This document shows, piece by piece, positions 1-8,529 of a stretch of 64,000 bases of DNA (positions within the stretch are counted from its first letter, which is position 1; the number at the start of each line of letters is the position of its first letter). The position numbers and the translations under genes were made by a program. Under the pieces are notes generated by a model. The model did no database searches. It was not told where the DNA came from and was given only the letters and a program-made list of their open reading frames with translations. Source of the stretch: CAZPHU01 sp964419255 (GTDB lineage Bacteria; Fibrobacterota; Chitinivibrionia; Chitinivibrionales; CAYFVL01); NCBI GenBank assembly GCA_964419255.1, contig CAYQOU010000002.1:1-64000 (forward strand). Reading direction: 5' to 3'.

Positions 1-534
1 ACAGTGTAATCTCCATCCAGCAGTATTCTACCGTATTTGTTATCTCTTCCCTCCCATTCGAACGTGTAAGCATCTGCCGGTCCCGTAAAATCCTGATAAG
101 ATTGCCAAACAATCCTGTTCTCAAATTCAGCCCGGTAGAATTCATGGAGTGTTTCATTATTTTCATTATAAACTATCTGGACATTTATTGTATTAGGATA
201 ATCACTAAAAGGTGCATCAACCACAATTGTTGCATCACCCATTTGTTGAACCTTATACCCTCCGGATGTCGTCAGAAGGTCTACTCCTCCGGCTGTCATT
301 GAACTGATGGTAATGTTATCTTCCTGAACGCAGGTAATCCCGCTCAATGTATGCTCCTGAGAATAGACATAGCTACTAGGTTCACATCCACCGGTCTGCT
401 GACGTATACCGACTTTGAAATACGCCGTTTCCGTAGTGTTACTATACAAGACGTACTGGAAACATGAATAATATACACGAGCGGTGAATATGTTAAAAAA
501 ATAAAATAAAAAAAAAGAAAGAATTATCCCCCAT
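1..534 (-). CDS. Partial secreted beta-sandwich protein, 5' end disrupted or unclear
   Basis: An uninterrupted minus-strand reading frame runs off the left window edge. Its visible part is rich in Thr, Ser, Asn and Gly, and ends near the edge in a stretch with W-E-G-R-D-N-K-Y-G-R and G-D-Y-T-V, the pattern of FlgD-type Ig-like repeats found at the C-termini of secreted proteins in FCB bacteria. The start is odd. An ATG at 534-532 stops after 12 codons within a run of T bases, and the long frame has no ATG or GTG before a TTG at about 449. One base fewer in the second T run (about 495-501) would join the two. This could be a sequencing error in a homopolymer, a real frameshift (pseudogene), or slippage. 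Function unknown; surface or extracellular location is inferred. Confidence 0.55.
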
Positions 535-540
535 GATGGA

Positions 541-728
541 AAACTAACAAAGGGAAAACCATGTTCATGATTTACCCGGTTCTACAAAACGAGCACTCGG
601 TTCTACTGAATGCACACCCATTGAAACAGGGCAGAGAACACTTTTTGACCAGGGAGAAAATTCTCACGAATTGAATTTTCTCGGATGAGCAGCTTTTAGC
701 ACCTGATAATGGCCACGGTAGTGGCAAT
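541..728. other. Intergenic region with a perfect 10-bp inverted repeat
   Basis: No gene is supported here. GAGAAAATTC at 654-663 and GAATTTTCTC at 673-682 form a perfect inverted repeat around a 9-nt centre. It lies about 120-150 bp upstream of the partial minus-strand gene at 1-534 and downstream of the terminator of the PEP-CTERM gene. It could be an operator or an RNA hairpin; there is no T-run that would make it a terminator. Confidence 0.5.
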
Positions 729-756
729 CTAAAAAGAAAGGGCACTTCCGTGCCCC
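729..756 (-). terminator. Rho-independent terminator of the PEP-CTERM gene
   Basis: On the minus strand a GGGCAC / GTGCCC stem with a GGAA tetraloop is followed by TTTCTTTTT. It lies about 30 nt beyond the stop codon of the gene at 785-1792. Confidence 0.8.
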
Positions 757-784
757 ATCCATACAATCTATCCTTATCTTAACT

Positions 785-1792
785 CTACTCAGTTTTCCTT
801 TTCCCGGCGATGAATCCCAAAAACATCGTGCCGCCGACACCAAGAAACGCCAGGACTTCGGGCTCGGGGACATCCTGCGGAGATCTGAAAAAACCGGAGT
901 GAAACTCTCCGTAGCCGGAAATTGATCCTACTACCACGTTTCCGTCTGCGTATGCATTATTGAAATCCACATCGGCATCCATGGCGAGAATACTGCCCCG
1001 GATACCAGCCTGAGCAAGCGTGAGATAGTCCGCCTGGTAAAAGTTGAAAAGCAGCGACTCCGAATTTGTAAATACATCTCCCTCACCATCGAAAAGATCG
1101 AAATCGCCCAGACTGTTCTTCGTCCCTGATACGTTTATGTATGCAACAGCCCCCTCTCCCAAATCAAGCGTAAGCGAACTCAGGTTCGAGACATCCTGAG
1201 AGGTAAGATGGAAATAATTGTACAGATCGTTTCCCTTGAGGGTCACGGCATTGCCGTTTTTTTCTATGCTGCCACTAGTCGCTTGAGACGCCAGACTGTG
1301 GGAAAGATTACTGACGTTTGTGTAGGCAGCAGAAAAATCCACCGGCACATCACCGGGATCACCATAATTCACCTTATGACTGAGATACCCGGGAACGTCT
1401 GCCGTTCCGTTAACCACGAAATTACCATCATAGGTTCCTCCACTGAATACATCGAGGTTTTGGCCCACATGTATATCGCCGTGGACCGTGGCACCCGTTA
1501 ATTTTGTACCCCCACCGGCGTAAATGCCGCCATTGTGAATTTCACCATACTTGAAAGTAACATCACCCCCGCCGACGAGACTGTGCAGAGACGGATCAGA
1601 TTGGGCCCCGATACGATAGGACTCGACATTCACATCCCCCTGCCCTGCCACTTTCCCTTCCGAATCCGACCACTTGACAATCACATCCCCGAAAGAAAAA
1701 ATATTGTACTCACCCGCCACCCCCAGAAGCGATGCCTGCACAGCTGCCACCCCCAGGAAAAGAACAAATACGTTTAGTGCTTTTACATTCAT
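785..1792 (-). CDS. Choice-of-anchor A protein with PEP-CTERM sorting signal
   Basis: 335 aa. An N-terminal signal peptide (about residues 1-20) is followed by a choice-of-anchor A domain: G-E-Y-N-I-F-S-F-G-D near residue 28, then Val/Gly-rich segments of the type seen in this family up to about residue 280. The C-terminus is a PEP-CTERM tripartite tail: V-P-E-P, a hydrophobic helix and a basic end (G-K-R-K). In known systems this tail is cut and processed by exosortase at the inner membrane and the protein is exported to the surface or exopolymer. No exosortase is in the window. ATG at 1792 has a good upstream GGAGG. A terminator follows. The exact role is unknown; adhesin or matrix protein is a reasonable guess. 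Confidence 0.85.
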   Translation of the reverse strand: MNVKALNVFVLFLGVAAVQASLLGVAGEYNIFSFGDVIVKWSDSEGKVAGQGDVNVESYRIGAQSDPSLHSLVGGGDVTFKYGEIHNGGIYAGGGTKLTGATVHGDIHVGQNLDVFSGGTYDGNFVVNGTADVPGYLSHKVNYGDPGDVPVDFSAAYTNVSNLSHSLASQATSGSIEKNGNAVTLKGNDLYNYFHLTSQDVSNLSSLTLDLGEGAVAYINVSGTKNSLGDFDLFDGEGDVFTNSESLLFNFYQADYLTLAQAGIRGSILAMDADVDFNNAYADGNVVVGSISGYGEFHSGFFRSPQDVPEPEVLAFLGVGGTMFLGFIAGKRKTE

Positions 1793-1837
1793 GCTATCCT
1801 CCGTAGCTGATACGTTTTTCCGGAATTATTCAATCCT

Positions 1838-1945
1838 AAGTTGAGCGATTTTCTCTTGAAAATGCCGCAGAGGGTATTCCACCCGACTGCTTCAACCCTT
1901 CTGCCCTAAAGAGATTGCACGACCTATCCATTCAGAACCATTCAA
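1838..1945. repeat. Dispersed degenerate intergenic repeat, copy A
   Basis: The segment shares a 22-base identical block (1888-1909) with 34097-34118 plus matching flanks on both sides (GTATTCC upstream, GATTGCACG and ATCC..TCA.AACC downstream). A diverged inverted copy lies at 16841-16980. The 5' part TTGAGCGATT at 1841-1850 is also shared with 22717-22726 and 16971-16980. Read on the minus strand it can fold through GCAG-AGGGT pairing with ACCCT-CTGC. It sits directly upstream of the PEP-CTERM gene. Confidence 0.6.
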
Positions 1946-2132
1946 GTTAGATTAATTTTATCCCGCCACTCTTTGCTTACCGGACACGTGAGCAAATGCC
2001 AAACCAACAAAAAAGCAGCATGGAAAGGGAGGAAATGCGGGTTGGCGATATGCCGGGTGTATAATTTAACATGCCGTAAGTTGCTTAAGGCGTAAATCGA
2101 TACACTGTCACAAAAACTGCCGGCTCGAACAG
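1946..2132. other. Intergenic spacer without recognised content
   Basis: Between repeat copy A and the stop codon of the radical SAM gene I see no coding frame, no T-run terminator and no convincing promoter. Confidence 0.4.
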
Positions 2133-3023
2133 TCAGATGCGGGCTGACTTTTTGATGAAATCCTGTATGTACCGAATCGATTCACTCTTGCGGGCACTCC
2201 ACAGAGGTGCTATCAACCCATGCTCGGGGCGGCTGTCGGCCATTATTCGATGGATCAGCTGATCGGGACGAAGATGCCGCAGAAAGGCGGCGACGCGCTC
2301 CGCATACTCCTCCAATGTCAAGGGCGCTATGGCCCCGGTGCGATACCAGTCGGCAACCTGCGTTCCCTCTATTATCATCAATTGATGGATTTTTACCCCG
2401 GCAACCGGCAGAGCGGCCAGTTTATCAGCCATATCCAGAATCATTTCACTTGTTTGCCCCGGCAGGCCAAACATCACATGCGCCACCGTCTCGATACCCA
2501 CAGCATCAAGGGCCCGTACCGCGTGCAGGAAATCATCATAGCTGTGAGCACGACGGATTGTGCTCAGCACCTCATCGGATGCACTCTGCAGGCCAAGTTC
2601 GATACTCAGGTAGGTACGGCGGGAAAGCTCGCCCAGATATGTAACGACCTCTTGGGGCAAGCAGTCGGGACGCGTCCCTATGGCAAGGCCTATGACCCCG
2701 GACTCGTGTATGAGAGGCTCGTATATCTGCTTTAAATACGACACATCCCCGTATGTGTTCGAAAACGGCTGCAGGTAGGGAAGATACAAGGAATGCGACG
2801 ATCGGGAAATCGCCGCGCGCAACTGGTCGAGCACCTGGGTGCCGGTTAGCGCAACCGGACTGAAGGAGCTGTTGTCGCAGAACGCACACCCATCCTTCCC
2901 CTTGACACCATCACGGTTGGGGCATGAAAACCCGCCATTGAGAGGTATCTTATGAACCGGTGCCCCGAATCGTTTCTTCAACCAGGAACGGTAAGTTATG
3001 TAGGGAAGATCGTGTCCAGTCAT
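2133..3023 (-). CDS. YhcC/TIGR01212-type radical SAM protein
   Basis: 296 aa. The N-terminal third has the family hallmark: C-P-N-R-D-G followed eleven residues later by C-A-F-C (cysteines near residues 34, 46 and 49), the ligands expected for the [4Fe-4S] cluster that binds S-adenosylmethionine. The length and the conserved blocks G-L-Q-S-A-S-D and H-V-M-F-G-L-P-G fit the TIGR01212/YhcC family, related to the elongator ELP3 radical SAM fold. The substrate of the family is not established to my knowledge. It appears to be a single-gene unit, flanked by repeats on both sides. Confidence 0.85.
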   Translation of the reverse strand: MTGHDLPYITYRSWLKKRFGAPVHKIPLNGGFSCPNRDGVKGKDGCAFCDNSSFSPVALTGTQVLDQLRAAISRSSHSLYLPYLQPFSNTYGDVSYLKQIYEPLIHESGVIGLAIGTRPDCLPQEVVTYLGELSRRTYLSIELGLQSASDEVLSTIRRAHSYDDFLHAVRALDAVGIETVAHVMFGLPGQTSEMILDMADKLAALPVAGVKIHQLMIIEGTQVADWYRTGAIAPLTLEEYAERVAAFLRHLRPDQLIHRIMADSRPEHGLIAPLWSARKSESIRYIQDFIKKSARI

Positions 3024-3065
3024 ATTATTGGGAGTGCCTGCGGACGAGCGGCTCCCCGGGGCTTC

Positions 3066-3091
3066 AAATTAAACAATTTGACTCCGTCCCC
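3066..3091. repeat. REP-like imperfect palindrome, copy 1
   Basis: A 26-bp sequence identical to 3173-3198. CAAATT / AATTTG arms surround an AAAC loop, and outer GGGG (about 3057-3061) can pair with the final CCCC. Repeats of this look often occur as REP-type elements mobilised by IS200-like (RAYT) transposases; no such transposase gene is in the window. Confidence 0.6.
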
Positions 3092-3172
3092 CTCTGTTAC
3101 TTGCAAGGAAGACCGGATTCAGTCAGAATTGGCATTTTTGAATGCCCCGGCCCCACTCGACCACATGGGTCT

Positions 3173-3198
3173 AAATTAAACAATTTGACTCCGTCCCC
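3173..3198. repeat. REP-like imperfect palindrome, copy 2
   Basis: Direct copy of 3066-3091, 107 bp away, with GGG just upstream able to pair with the CCCC end. The two copies have the same orientation. Confidence 0.6.
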
Positions 3199-3225
3199 TT
3201 TTTTTAAATCCTGATACCGGGGGAC

Positions 3226-3251
3226 AAAAAAAGGGAGCCACGTAAGCTCCC
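3226..3251 (-). terminator. Rho-independent terminator of the TPR gene
   Basis: Minus strand GGGAGC (3246-3251) and GCTCCC (3233-3238) form a 6-bp GC-rich stem with a 7-nt loop, followed by seven T. It is 34 nt past the stop codon of the gene at 3285-4373. Confidence 0.85.
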
Positions 3252-3284
3252 TCCTCGTGAGACTTTTGTGCTTCGGCTTGCCTG

Positions 3285-4373
3285 TTATTCGTCGCCGTTT
3301 CTTTTCTTCATCTCCTTATTCATGTCAAACTCAAACATGCTGCCCTCTTCGGAATCTCCACTGAGCCCCTCAAGCTCCTTTGACACATCCATCGCCTCGG
3401 TTTGGATCATCTGAGTCTCATCTATCTTCTGCTCACCCCTGCCCAGCTCACCCCGCAGCCTATCGATTCCAATGGTGCTGGTTTCACCGAAGAGTTTTTC
3501 AGGAGCGACTTTCCCTGTCGCAGATTCACCCATCTCGAGTCGTGAAATACGATCCCTGATATGTTCCTTTTTCAGCGCATCATCAAGATAGATAAGATAC
3601 GCATTCCATGTCTTGATCGCTTCTTCTTTCTGATCGAGATGCTCCTGAAGCAATGCCAGATTCTCATAATACACCTGGCTGTTTGGTTGGATCTCAACCG
3701 CCTTTTTGTAGTTCTTCAGCGCCTCCTCGGCATTTTTATCCTTATTCCAGGCAATATTCCCAAGCTCCCAGTAAATCTCCGGGTCGTTTGGATCAATCGG
3801 AAGAGCCGATTTCAGATACCCCTTGGCTTCGTCTTCATGCCCCAGAGAGATCAGACATTTGGCTAGATTCAGGTGAGCGTCTATATTTCGCCCGTCTATC
3901 TGGATGATCTCCTTGTACTGCGCAACAGCATCCTTGAGACGATCGTTGGTAGCATACATCGTGGCGAGATTGACTCGCGCTTCGATATTACCCGGGTTTG
4001 TCTGAACAGCCTTATAGAGCGCGCCCAGTGCCTGATCGCCCTGGCCCAGGTTCTGATAGGCAACCGCCATGTTACCCCAACATTCGGTGCAGGCGGGATT
4101 GCTCCCCAGAGCTTTTTTGAATTCGGTGACAGCCTGGTTGTTTTTCCCCATATTCAGATAGGCAAGCCCCAGGTTAAACAGTGCTTCCATGTGGCCGGGA
4201 TTACGCCCTAAAACTGTGCGGTACTTTGTTGCCGCCTGATCGTAGGCACCGTTTTGCAGGTACTGATTTCCTGAACTCATCAGGCTCTCTATGGACTGAG
4301 CAAGCCCCTGAGAAACACATAAACCCAGTAGGAGTGCTGCGAGAGCGAATCGGACGCTCTTTCCAACTTTCAT
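3285..4373 (-). CDS. Periplasmic TPR-repeat protein
   Basis: 362 aa. Residues 1-25 are a signal peptide ending in G-L-A-Q. From about residue 33 to 270 there are six to seven tetratricopeptide repeats, visible as recurring A-x-x-N-L-G/A-x-x-Y and G-(x)-Y-D-Q-A-A-type helices. The last 90 residues are charged and low in complexity and end in M-K-K-R-N-G-D-E. The protein probably acts as a periplasmic protein-protein scaffold; the partner is not evident. It is its own transcription unit, with a terminator behind it. Confidence 0.8.
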   Translation of the reverse strand: MKVGKSVRFALAALLLGLCVSQGLAQSIESLMSSGNQYLQNGAYDQAATKYRTVLGRNPGHMEALFNLGLAYLNMGKNNQAVTEFKKALGSNPACTECWGNMAVAYQNLGQGDQALGALYKAVQTNPGNIEARVNLATMYATNDRLKDAVAQYKEIIQIDGRNIDAHLNLAKCLISLGHEDEAKGYLKSALPIDPNDPEIYWELGNIAWNKDKNAEEALKNYKKAVEIQPNSQVYYENLALLQEHLDQKEEAIKTWNAYLIYLDDALKKEHIRDRISRLEMGESATGKVAPEKLFGETSTIGIDRLRGELGRGEQKIDETQMIQTEAMDVSKELEGLSGDSEEGSMFEFDMNKEMKKRNGDE

Positions 4374-4588
4374 AGTATTGCCCCTTTAAAAAAGTTATGG
4401 ACAGGGATGTATCCATACGTTAAAATAACAAACCCAAGTCGTGTCATACAACAATTTTACTGCCTATTTCATATTTTCTTCATTAGCGCCGCCATGAAAA
4501 AAAACTTATTTTGTTGGACTTGCCTTCTATTGCAGGAAAACAAACCCGAAAATCGCGGCAATTATGTCATATGAAAGGTTTTAGAGCC

Positions 4589-6040
4589 ATGCAGCAGAAT
4601 TTTTCCGACCAGTCACAGTATATCAATCCGCTCACTCAGCGATATGCCGGAAAAGAGATGGGCTACGTCTTCTCGCCCGATCACAAGTTCAGCACCTGGA
4701 GAAAACTCTGGATTGCGCTTGCCGAATCCGAAAAACAACTCGGCCTTCCAATCACCGATGAGCAAATTGAGGAAATGAAGCAGCATGTGAGCGATATCGA
4801 CTACCAAACCGCACGCGAGTATGAGCGCAAGATGCGCCACGATGTTATGGCTCATGTGCATACATACGGACAAGCGTGTCCCAAGGCAAAGCCAATTATC
4901 CATCTGGGCGCTACAAGCGCCTATGTCGGGGACAATACAGATCTGATTCAGCTCCGGGAAGGATGCAGACTGCTTCTTAAAAGATTCGGACCACTCCTAA
5001 GGTCACTATCTGAATTTGCCAAAAAATACCGCAACCTGCCCACACTCGGATTTACTCATTTTCAGCCCGCTCAGCTGACAACCGTGGGCAAACGCGCCTG
5101 TCTTTGGCTTCTGGATATAGCAATGGATTTCGAAGACCTGGCCCGCTTCGAGGCCCAACTGCCGTTCAGGGGAGTTAAGGGAACCACGGGCACTCAGGCA
5201 AGTTTTCTCAAACTCTTCGGCGGCGATCATCACAAGGTCAAACAACTCGATTTGCTGGTTTCCGAGAAGATGGGTTTTGAGAAAACATTTGGTGTCACGG
5301 GGCAGACCTACTCCAGAAAGATCGACGCCCGTATCGGGGCCATCCTCAGCGGTATCGCTCAGAGCCTGCACAAGATGGCAAATGACATCCGGCTTTTGCA
5401 GCATCTAAAGGAAGTAGAGGAGCCTTTTGAGAAAAATCAGATCGGCTCCTCTGCAATGGCCTATAAACGCAACCCGATGCGCTCCGAGCGGCTGACCTCA
5501 CTGTGTCGTTTCATCCAGTCACTCAGCAGCTCACCGGAAATGACCGCGGCCGAGCAGTGGTTCGAGCGCACACTGGATGATTCGGCAAACAAACGCCTCT
5601 CCATTCCGCAGATGTTTCTTGCCGCCGATGCCTGCATGATACTCGCCGAAAACATCTGCGACGGGCTTGTGGTCTACCCTAAAGTCATCGAAAAACGGGT
5701 CAGGGAAGAGCTTCCTTTCATGGCAACCGAAAACATTATCATGGAAGCGGTCAAACAGGGCAAGGACCGCCAGACTCTTCACGAAAGCATTCGTGTTCAT
5801 TCAATCGAGGCAGCCAAACAGGTCAAAATGGAGGGAAAGCCCAATGACCTGCTCGAACGGATTCTGGCCGATGAGACCTTTGGCATCTCCAAAGAACAAC
5901 TAGACACGATAATGGACGTACATGCATTTATTGGTCGCGCTCCGGAACAAACCGATGAATTCCTTGCCGAGCAGATCGTTCCACTGATTGACCGTGCGGA
6001 ACGTTACGGTCAGATTACCCGCGCGGAGATAACCGTTTGA
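4589..6040 (+). CDS. purB: Adenylosuccinate lyase
   Basis: 483 aa from the chosen ATG. It catalyses two steps of purine synthesis (SAICAR to AICAR, adenylosuccinate to AMP) in the cytosol. The start region (Y-A-G-K-E-M-G-Y-V-F-S, T-W-R-K-L-W) matches the longer, eukaryote-like branch of the family. The fumarase/lyase superfamily signature appears as G-S-S-A-M-A-Y-K-R-N-P near residue 290; most members have P-Y-K-R-N-P, so Ala replaces Pro. The reading frame is open further upstream (TTG at 4511, ATG at 4571), but only ATG 4589 has a plausible GAAAGG about 10 nt before it. The next gene overlaps its stop codon. Confidence 0.95.
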   Translation: MQQNFSDQSQYINPLTQRYAGKEMGYVFSPDHKFSTWRKLWIALAESEKQLGLPITDEQIEEMKQHVSDIDYQTAREYERKMRHDVMAHVHTYGQACPKAKPIIHLGATSAYVGDNTDLIQLREGCRLLLKRFGPLLRSLSEFAKKYRNLPTLGFTHFQPAQLTTVGKRACLWLLDIAMDFEDLARFEAQLPFRGVKGTTGTQASFLKLFGGDHHKVKQLDLLVSEKMGFEKTFGVTGQTYSRKIDARIGAILSGIAQSLHKMANDIRLLQHLKEVEEPFEKNQIGSSAMAYKRNPMRSERLTSLCRFIQSLSSSPEMTAAEQWFERTLDDSANKRLSIPQMFLAADACMILAENICDGLVVYPKVIEKRVREELPFMATENIIMEAVKQGKDRQTLHESIRVHSIEAAKQVKMEGKPNDLLERILADETFGISKEQLDTIMDVHAFIGRAPEQTDEFLAEQIVPLIDRAERYGQITRAEITV

Positions 6041-6894
6041 CTCTAAATCAGTATACCGATGTGCCTCTCGTCGATTATCATATCCATACTCCCTACTGTG
6101 GCCATGCACAGGGAAAAACTATCGAATACGTGGAATCTGCAGTGGAGCAGGGATTGCAGGAAATATGTTTCACAGACCATCTCGGGCGATACTATTTAAC
6201 CCCCTCTCAGAAGAAAAGATACTGGGACTGGGGTATGGATGAGTGCCAAATCGCACGATATATCGCCGAAATCGATGACCTACGCGACACGTTTGAAGAT
6301 CGCATCTCGATAAAGACAGGGTTGGAAATTGACTACATTCCCGGCGCTGAGGAGATCGTCTCCAAAATAATTCACCAGTACCCTGTCGATTTTCTTCTCG
6401 GCTCAATCCACTGCATTCCCGAATTGGGATGGAAACACATTGCCCACTACCATCTGCAGGAAAGCTGGCATGTCTATGAAGCTTATTTTTCTCAGATTAA
6501 CGCAGCATGCTCATCAGGTCTTTTTGACGCCATTGCGCACATCGACTTCATATGGCGATACATCGAATGCCCATCCGATCGCCACCTTCAGCTTGGCGAG
6601 TTGATCGAAAGCACGGTTTGCGATGCCTGCTCCAACGATATAGCCATCGAAATCAACGCCAACGGCTATCTCCATTCCCTTTCTATGACACAGACATTCA
6701 ACCCCTTTACCTGCCTTCTGAACTCAGTTAAGAGAAACGAATCCTTGATAACCCTTGGCTCAGATGCACACAGACCGGAATCGGTGGGAAAACAATTTCA
6801 GCAAATCGCCAAGCTCTTTGTACGGAAAGGTATCGCATCGATCTGCTGTTTCGACAAGCGAAAACGCTACCCGCTCCCCTTTGCGGGTAGATAA
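6037..6894 (+). CDS. PHP-domain phosphoesterase, histidinol-phosphatase (HisJ/HisK) type
   Basis: 285 aa. The PHP metal site opens with D-Y-H-I-H-T-P-Y-C-G-H (H15, H17, H23); further His/Asp blocks follow (F-T-D-H, G-S-I-H-C, G-S-D-A-H at about 240), as in histidinol-phosphate phosphatases of the PHP family, last-but-one phosphatase step of histidine synthesis. Other substrates are possible because PHP specificity is hard to read. The likely start is TTG at 6037, overlapping the purB TGA, because GGAG lies 9 nt upstream; GTG at 6061 is the alternative. Coupled to purB. Confidence 0.8.
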   Translation: MTLNQYTDVPLVDYHIHTPYCGHAQGKTIEYVESAVEQGLQEICFTDHLGRYYLTPSQKKRYWDWGMDECQIARYIAEIDDLRDTFEDRISIKTGLEIDYIPGAEEIVSKIIHQYPVDFLLGSIHCIPELGWKHIAHYHLQESWHVYEAYFSQINAACSSGLFDAIAHIDFIWRYIECPSDRHLQLGELIESTVCDACSNDIAIEINANGYLHSLSMTQTFNPFTCLLNSVKRNESLITLGSDAHRPESVGKQFQQIAKLFVRKGIASICCFDKRKRYPLPFAGR

Positions 6895-6913
6895 TCAGGA
6901 AAAAATATCCTGA
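6867..6913 (+). other. Two adjacent hairpins at the end of the purB-PHP unit
   Basis: CTACCCGC (6867-6874) pairs with GCGGGTAG (6883-6890), overlapping the last codons, and TCAGGA (6895-6900) pairs with TCCTGA (6908-6913). Neither is followed by a good T-run. They may end transcription by another route or protect the 3' end. Confidence 0.5.
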
Positions 6914-6969
6914 CCGAATCGATATTTTCAACAAAATGCTTAGACCTAGATCAAACCTAACGTATTTTT

Positions 6970-6987
6970 CTATACTCGCAAGTATAG
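6970..6987. promoter_or_regulatory. Perfect 7-bp inverted repeat upstream of the aldehyde dehydrogenase
   Basis: CTATACT at 6970-6976 and AGTATAG at 6981-6987 are separated by CGCA. An 18-bp dyad of this size, about 150 bp before the start codon, resembles a dimeric repressor operator. No regulator gene is adjacent, so this is only a candidate. Confidence 0.4.
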
Positions 6988-7137
6988 TTGTTCAGTCTAA
7001 GAAAACACATAACGCATACGTTAACTCGTCCCCATCTGGTGATGCCGCTACCGGGGTATTACTGTTCTTATTATATAGTAAAGTTGCACGCATCGGCATC
7101 GAGAAAAACGACGTTGGAAGCCTGGAAAGGAAAAGAT

Positions 7138-8526
7138 ATGAGTGCTGAGAATATCGATACAATTTTCGAGAGTCAGAATACTTTTTTCCGATCTGGTGCA
7201 ACACGTCACATATCATTTCGGAAAGAGGCTCTCAAAAAGCTACACAAGGCGATTCGTTCTTCGGAAGATGATCTTTTTTGCGCACTCACTTCTGATCTTG
7301 GAAAATCCCGGATCGACTCCTTTACCAGTGAAATCGGTTTGGTTGAGTTGGAAATAAACTATGCGCTCAAACATATGCATTCCTGGGCAAGAAAACGAAA
7401 AGTGGGCGTACCGTTTGGCATTCTTCCCGCAACAGCCTCGATACATTCGGAACCATACGGAACTGCTCTGATTATGGGGCCGTGGAATTACCCGTTTCAG
7501 CTCCTTTTTTCACCCCTTGTCGGTGCTATTGCTGCAGGTAATTGCGCGACCCTGAAACCATCAGAATATGCTACTCACACCGCCACTGTCATCACCAGAC
7601 TTATTCGTGATACTTTCGAGCCACAGTATATAACGTCAATCGAAGGAGACAAGGACACCGCACAAAAGCTGCTTACCAGGAAATGGGATTACTTGTTTTT
7701 CACCGGAGGAACCGCGATTGGCAGGAAAGTGATGCGTGCCGCCGCAGAGCATCTCATACCTCTGACCCTGGAGCTTGGCGGCAAGAGCCCCTGCGTTGTT
7801 GACAAAAGCACTAATATCAAAGCAACCGCACGGCGAATCATCTGGGGAAAGTTTATCAATGCCGGACAAACCTGTGTCGCCCCCGATTATCTGCTGGTTC
7901 ATGAAAGGATCGCCGAACCATTGATCCAAAACCTCAAAACCACAGTAGGAAGTTTCTTCGGAGCTGATCCGAAACAATGCCGCGATTACGGGCACATAAT
8001 CAATCACACTCATTTTGACAGGCTGGTCAGCCTGTTAGAAAATCAGGACATTATTTTTGGAGGTAAACACGACAGACAAAATCTGTATATATCTCCCACG
8101 ATTGTTCGAGTGGATTCATGGGAAAGTTCCTTGATGCATGATGAAATCTTCGGCCCCATTTTACCCGTCCTAACCTACAGTACCATAAATGATGCAATCC
8201 TAACGATCAACAGCCGACCGAAGCCGCTTGCACTGTATCTTTTTTCCCACGATGAAAATATTAAAAACATGATTATCGAGAATACATCATCCGGCGGCGT
8301 TTGTATTAACGACACGATCAATCATATTGTGCCACATAAATTACCGTTCGGGGGAGTGGGAAACAGCGGCATGGGTCAGTATCACGGCGAGGCATCTTTC
8401 GAAACCTTTTCACACCGAAAGAGTGTCTTGAGCAAATCATTTCTCCTGGATATGAGATTCCGCTATCCCCCCTATCGTTTTCCGCTCTGGCTTGCCCGGA
8501 TGATCATGCGTTTGATGACTCGTTGA
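7138..8526 (+). CDS. Aldehyde dehydrogenase, ALDH3-like
   Basis: 462 aa. Oxidises aldehydes to acids with NAD(P)+. E212 in L-E-L-G-G-K and C246 in G-Q-T-C are the general base and the nucleophile and are the expected 34 residues apart; F-T-G-G-T (about residue 192) lines the cofactor site. Length, the early P-W-N-Y-P block and the C-terminal F-E-T-F-S-H-R-K motif fit the fatty/aromatic aldehyde dehydrogenase (ALDH3) branch. The last 30 residues are hydrophobic and basic, which may hold it at the membrane. The frame is open 50 codons further up, but ATG 7138 has AGGAAAAG just before it and matches family starts. It converges on nrdG with 3 bp between stops. Confidence 0.9.
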   Translation: MSAENIDTIFESQNTFFRSGATRHISFRKEALKKLHKAIRSSEDDLFCALTSDLGKSRIDSFTSEIGLVELEINYALKHMHSWARKRKVGVPFGILPATASIHSEPYGTALIMGPWNYPFQLLFSPLVGAIAAGNCATLKPSEYATHTATVITRLIRDTFEPQYITSIEGDKDTAQKLLTRKWDYLFFTGGTAIGRKVMRAAAEHLIPLTLELGGKSPCVVDKSTNIKATARRIIWGKFINAGQTCVAPDYLLVHERIAEPLIQNLKTTVGSFFGADPKQCRDYGHIINHTHFDRLVSLLENQDIIFGGKHDRQNLYISPTIVRVDSWESSLMHDEIFGPILPVLTYSTINDAILTINSRPKPLALYLFSHDENIKNMIIENTSSGGVCINDTINHIVPHKLPFGGVGNSGMGQYHGEASFETFSHRKSVLSKSFLLDMRFRYPPYRFPLWLARMIMRLMTR

Positions 8527-8529
8527 ATC

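Noticed and set aside
102..302. 66-aa plus-strand frame at the left edge
   Set aside because: It is antisense to the partial secreted protein, whose frame shows a clear beta-domain pattern.
2220..2735. 171-aa open frame antisense to the radical SAM gene
   Set aside because: Shadow frame; the minus-strand gene has clear cysteine motifs.
4511..4588. N-terminal extension of purB from TTG
   Set aside because: Not part of the conserved enzyme, no ribosome binding site; ATG 4589 is better placed.
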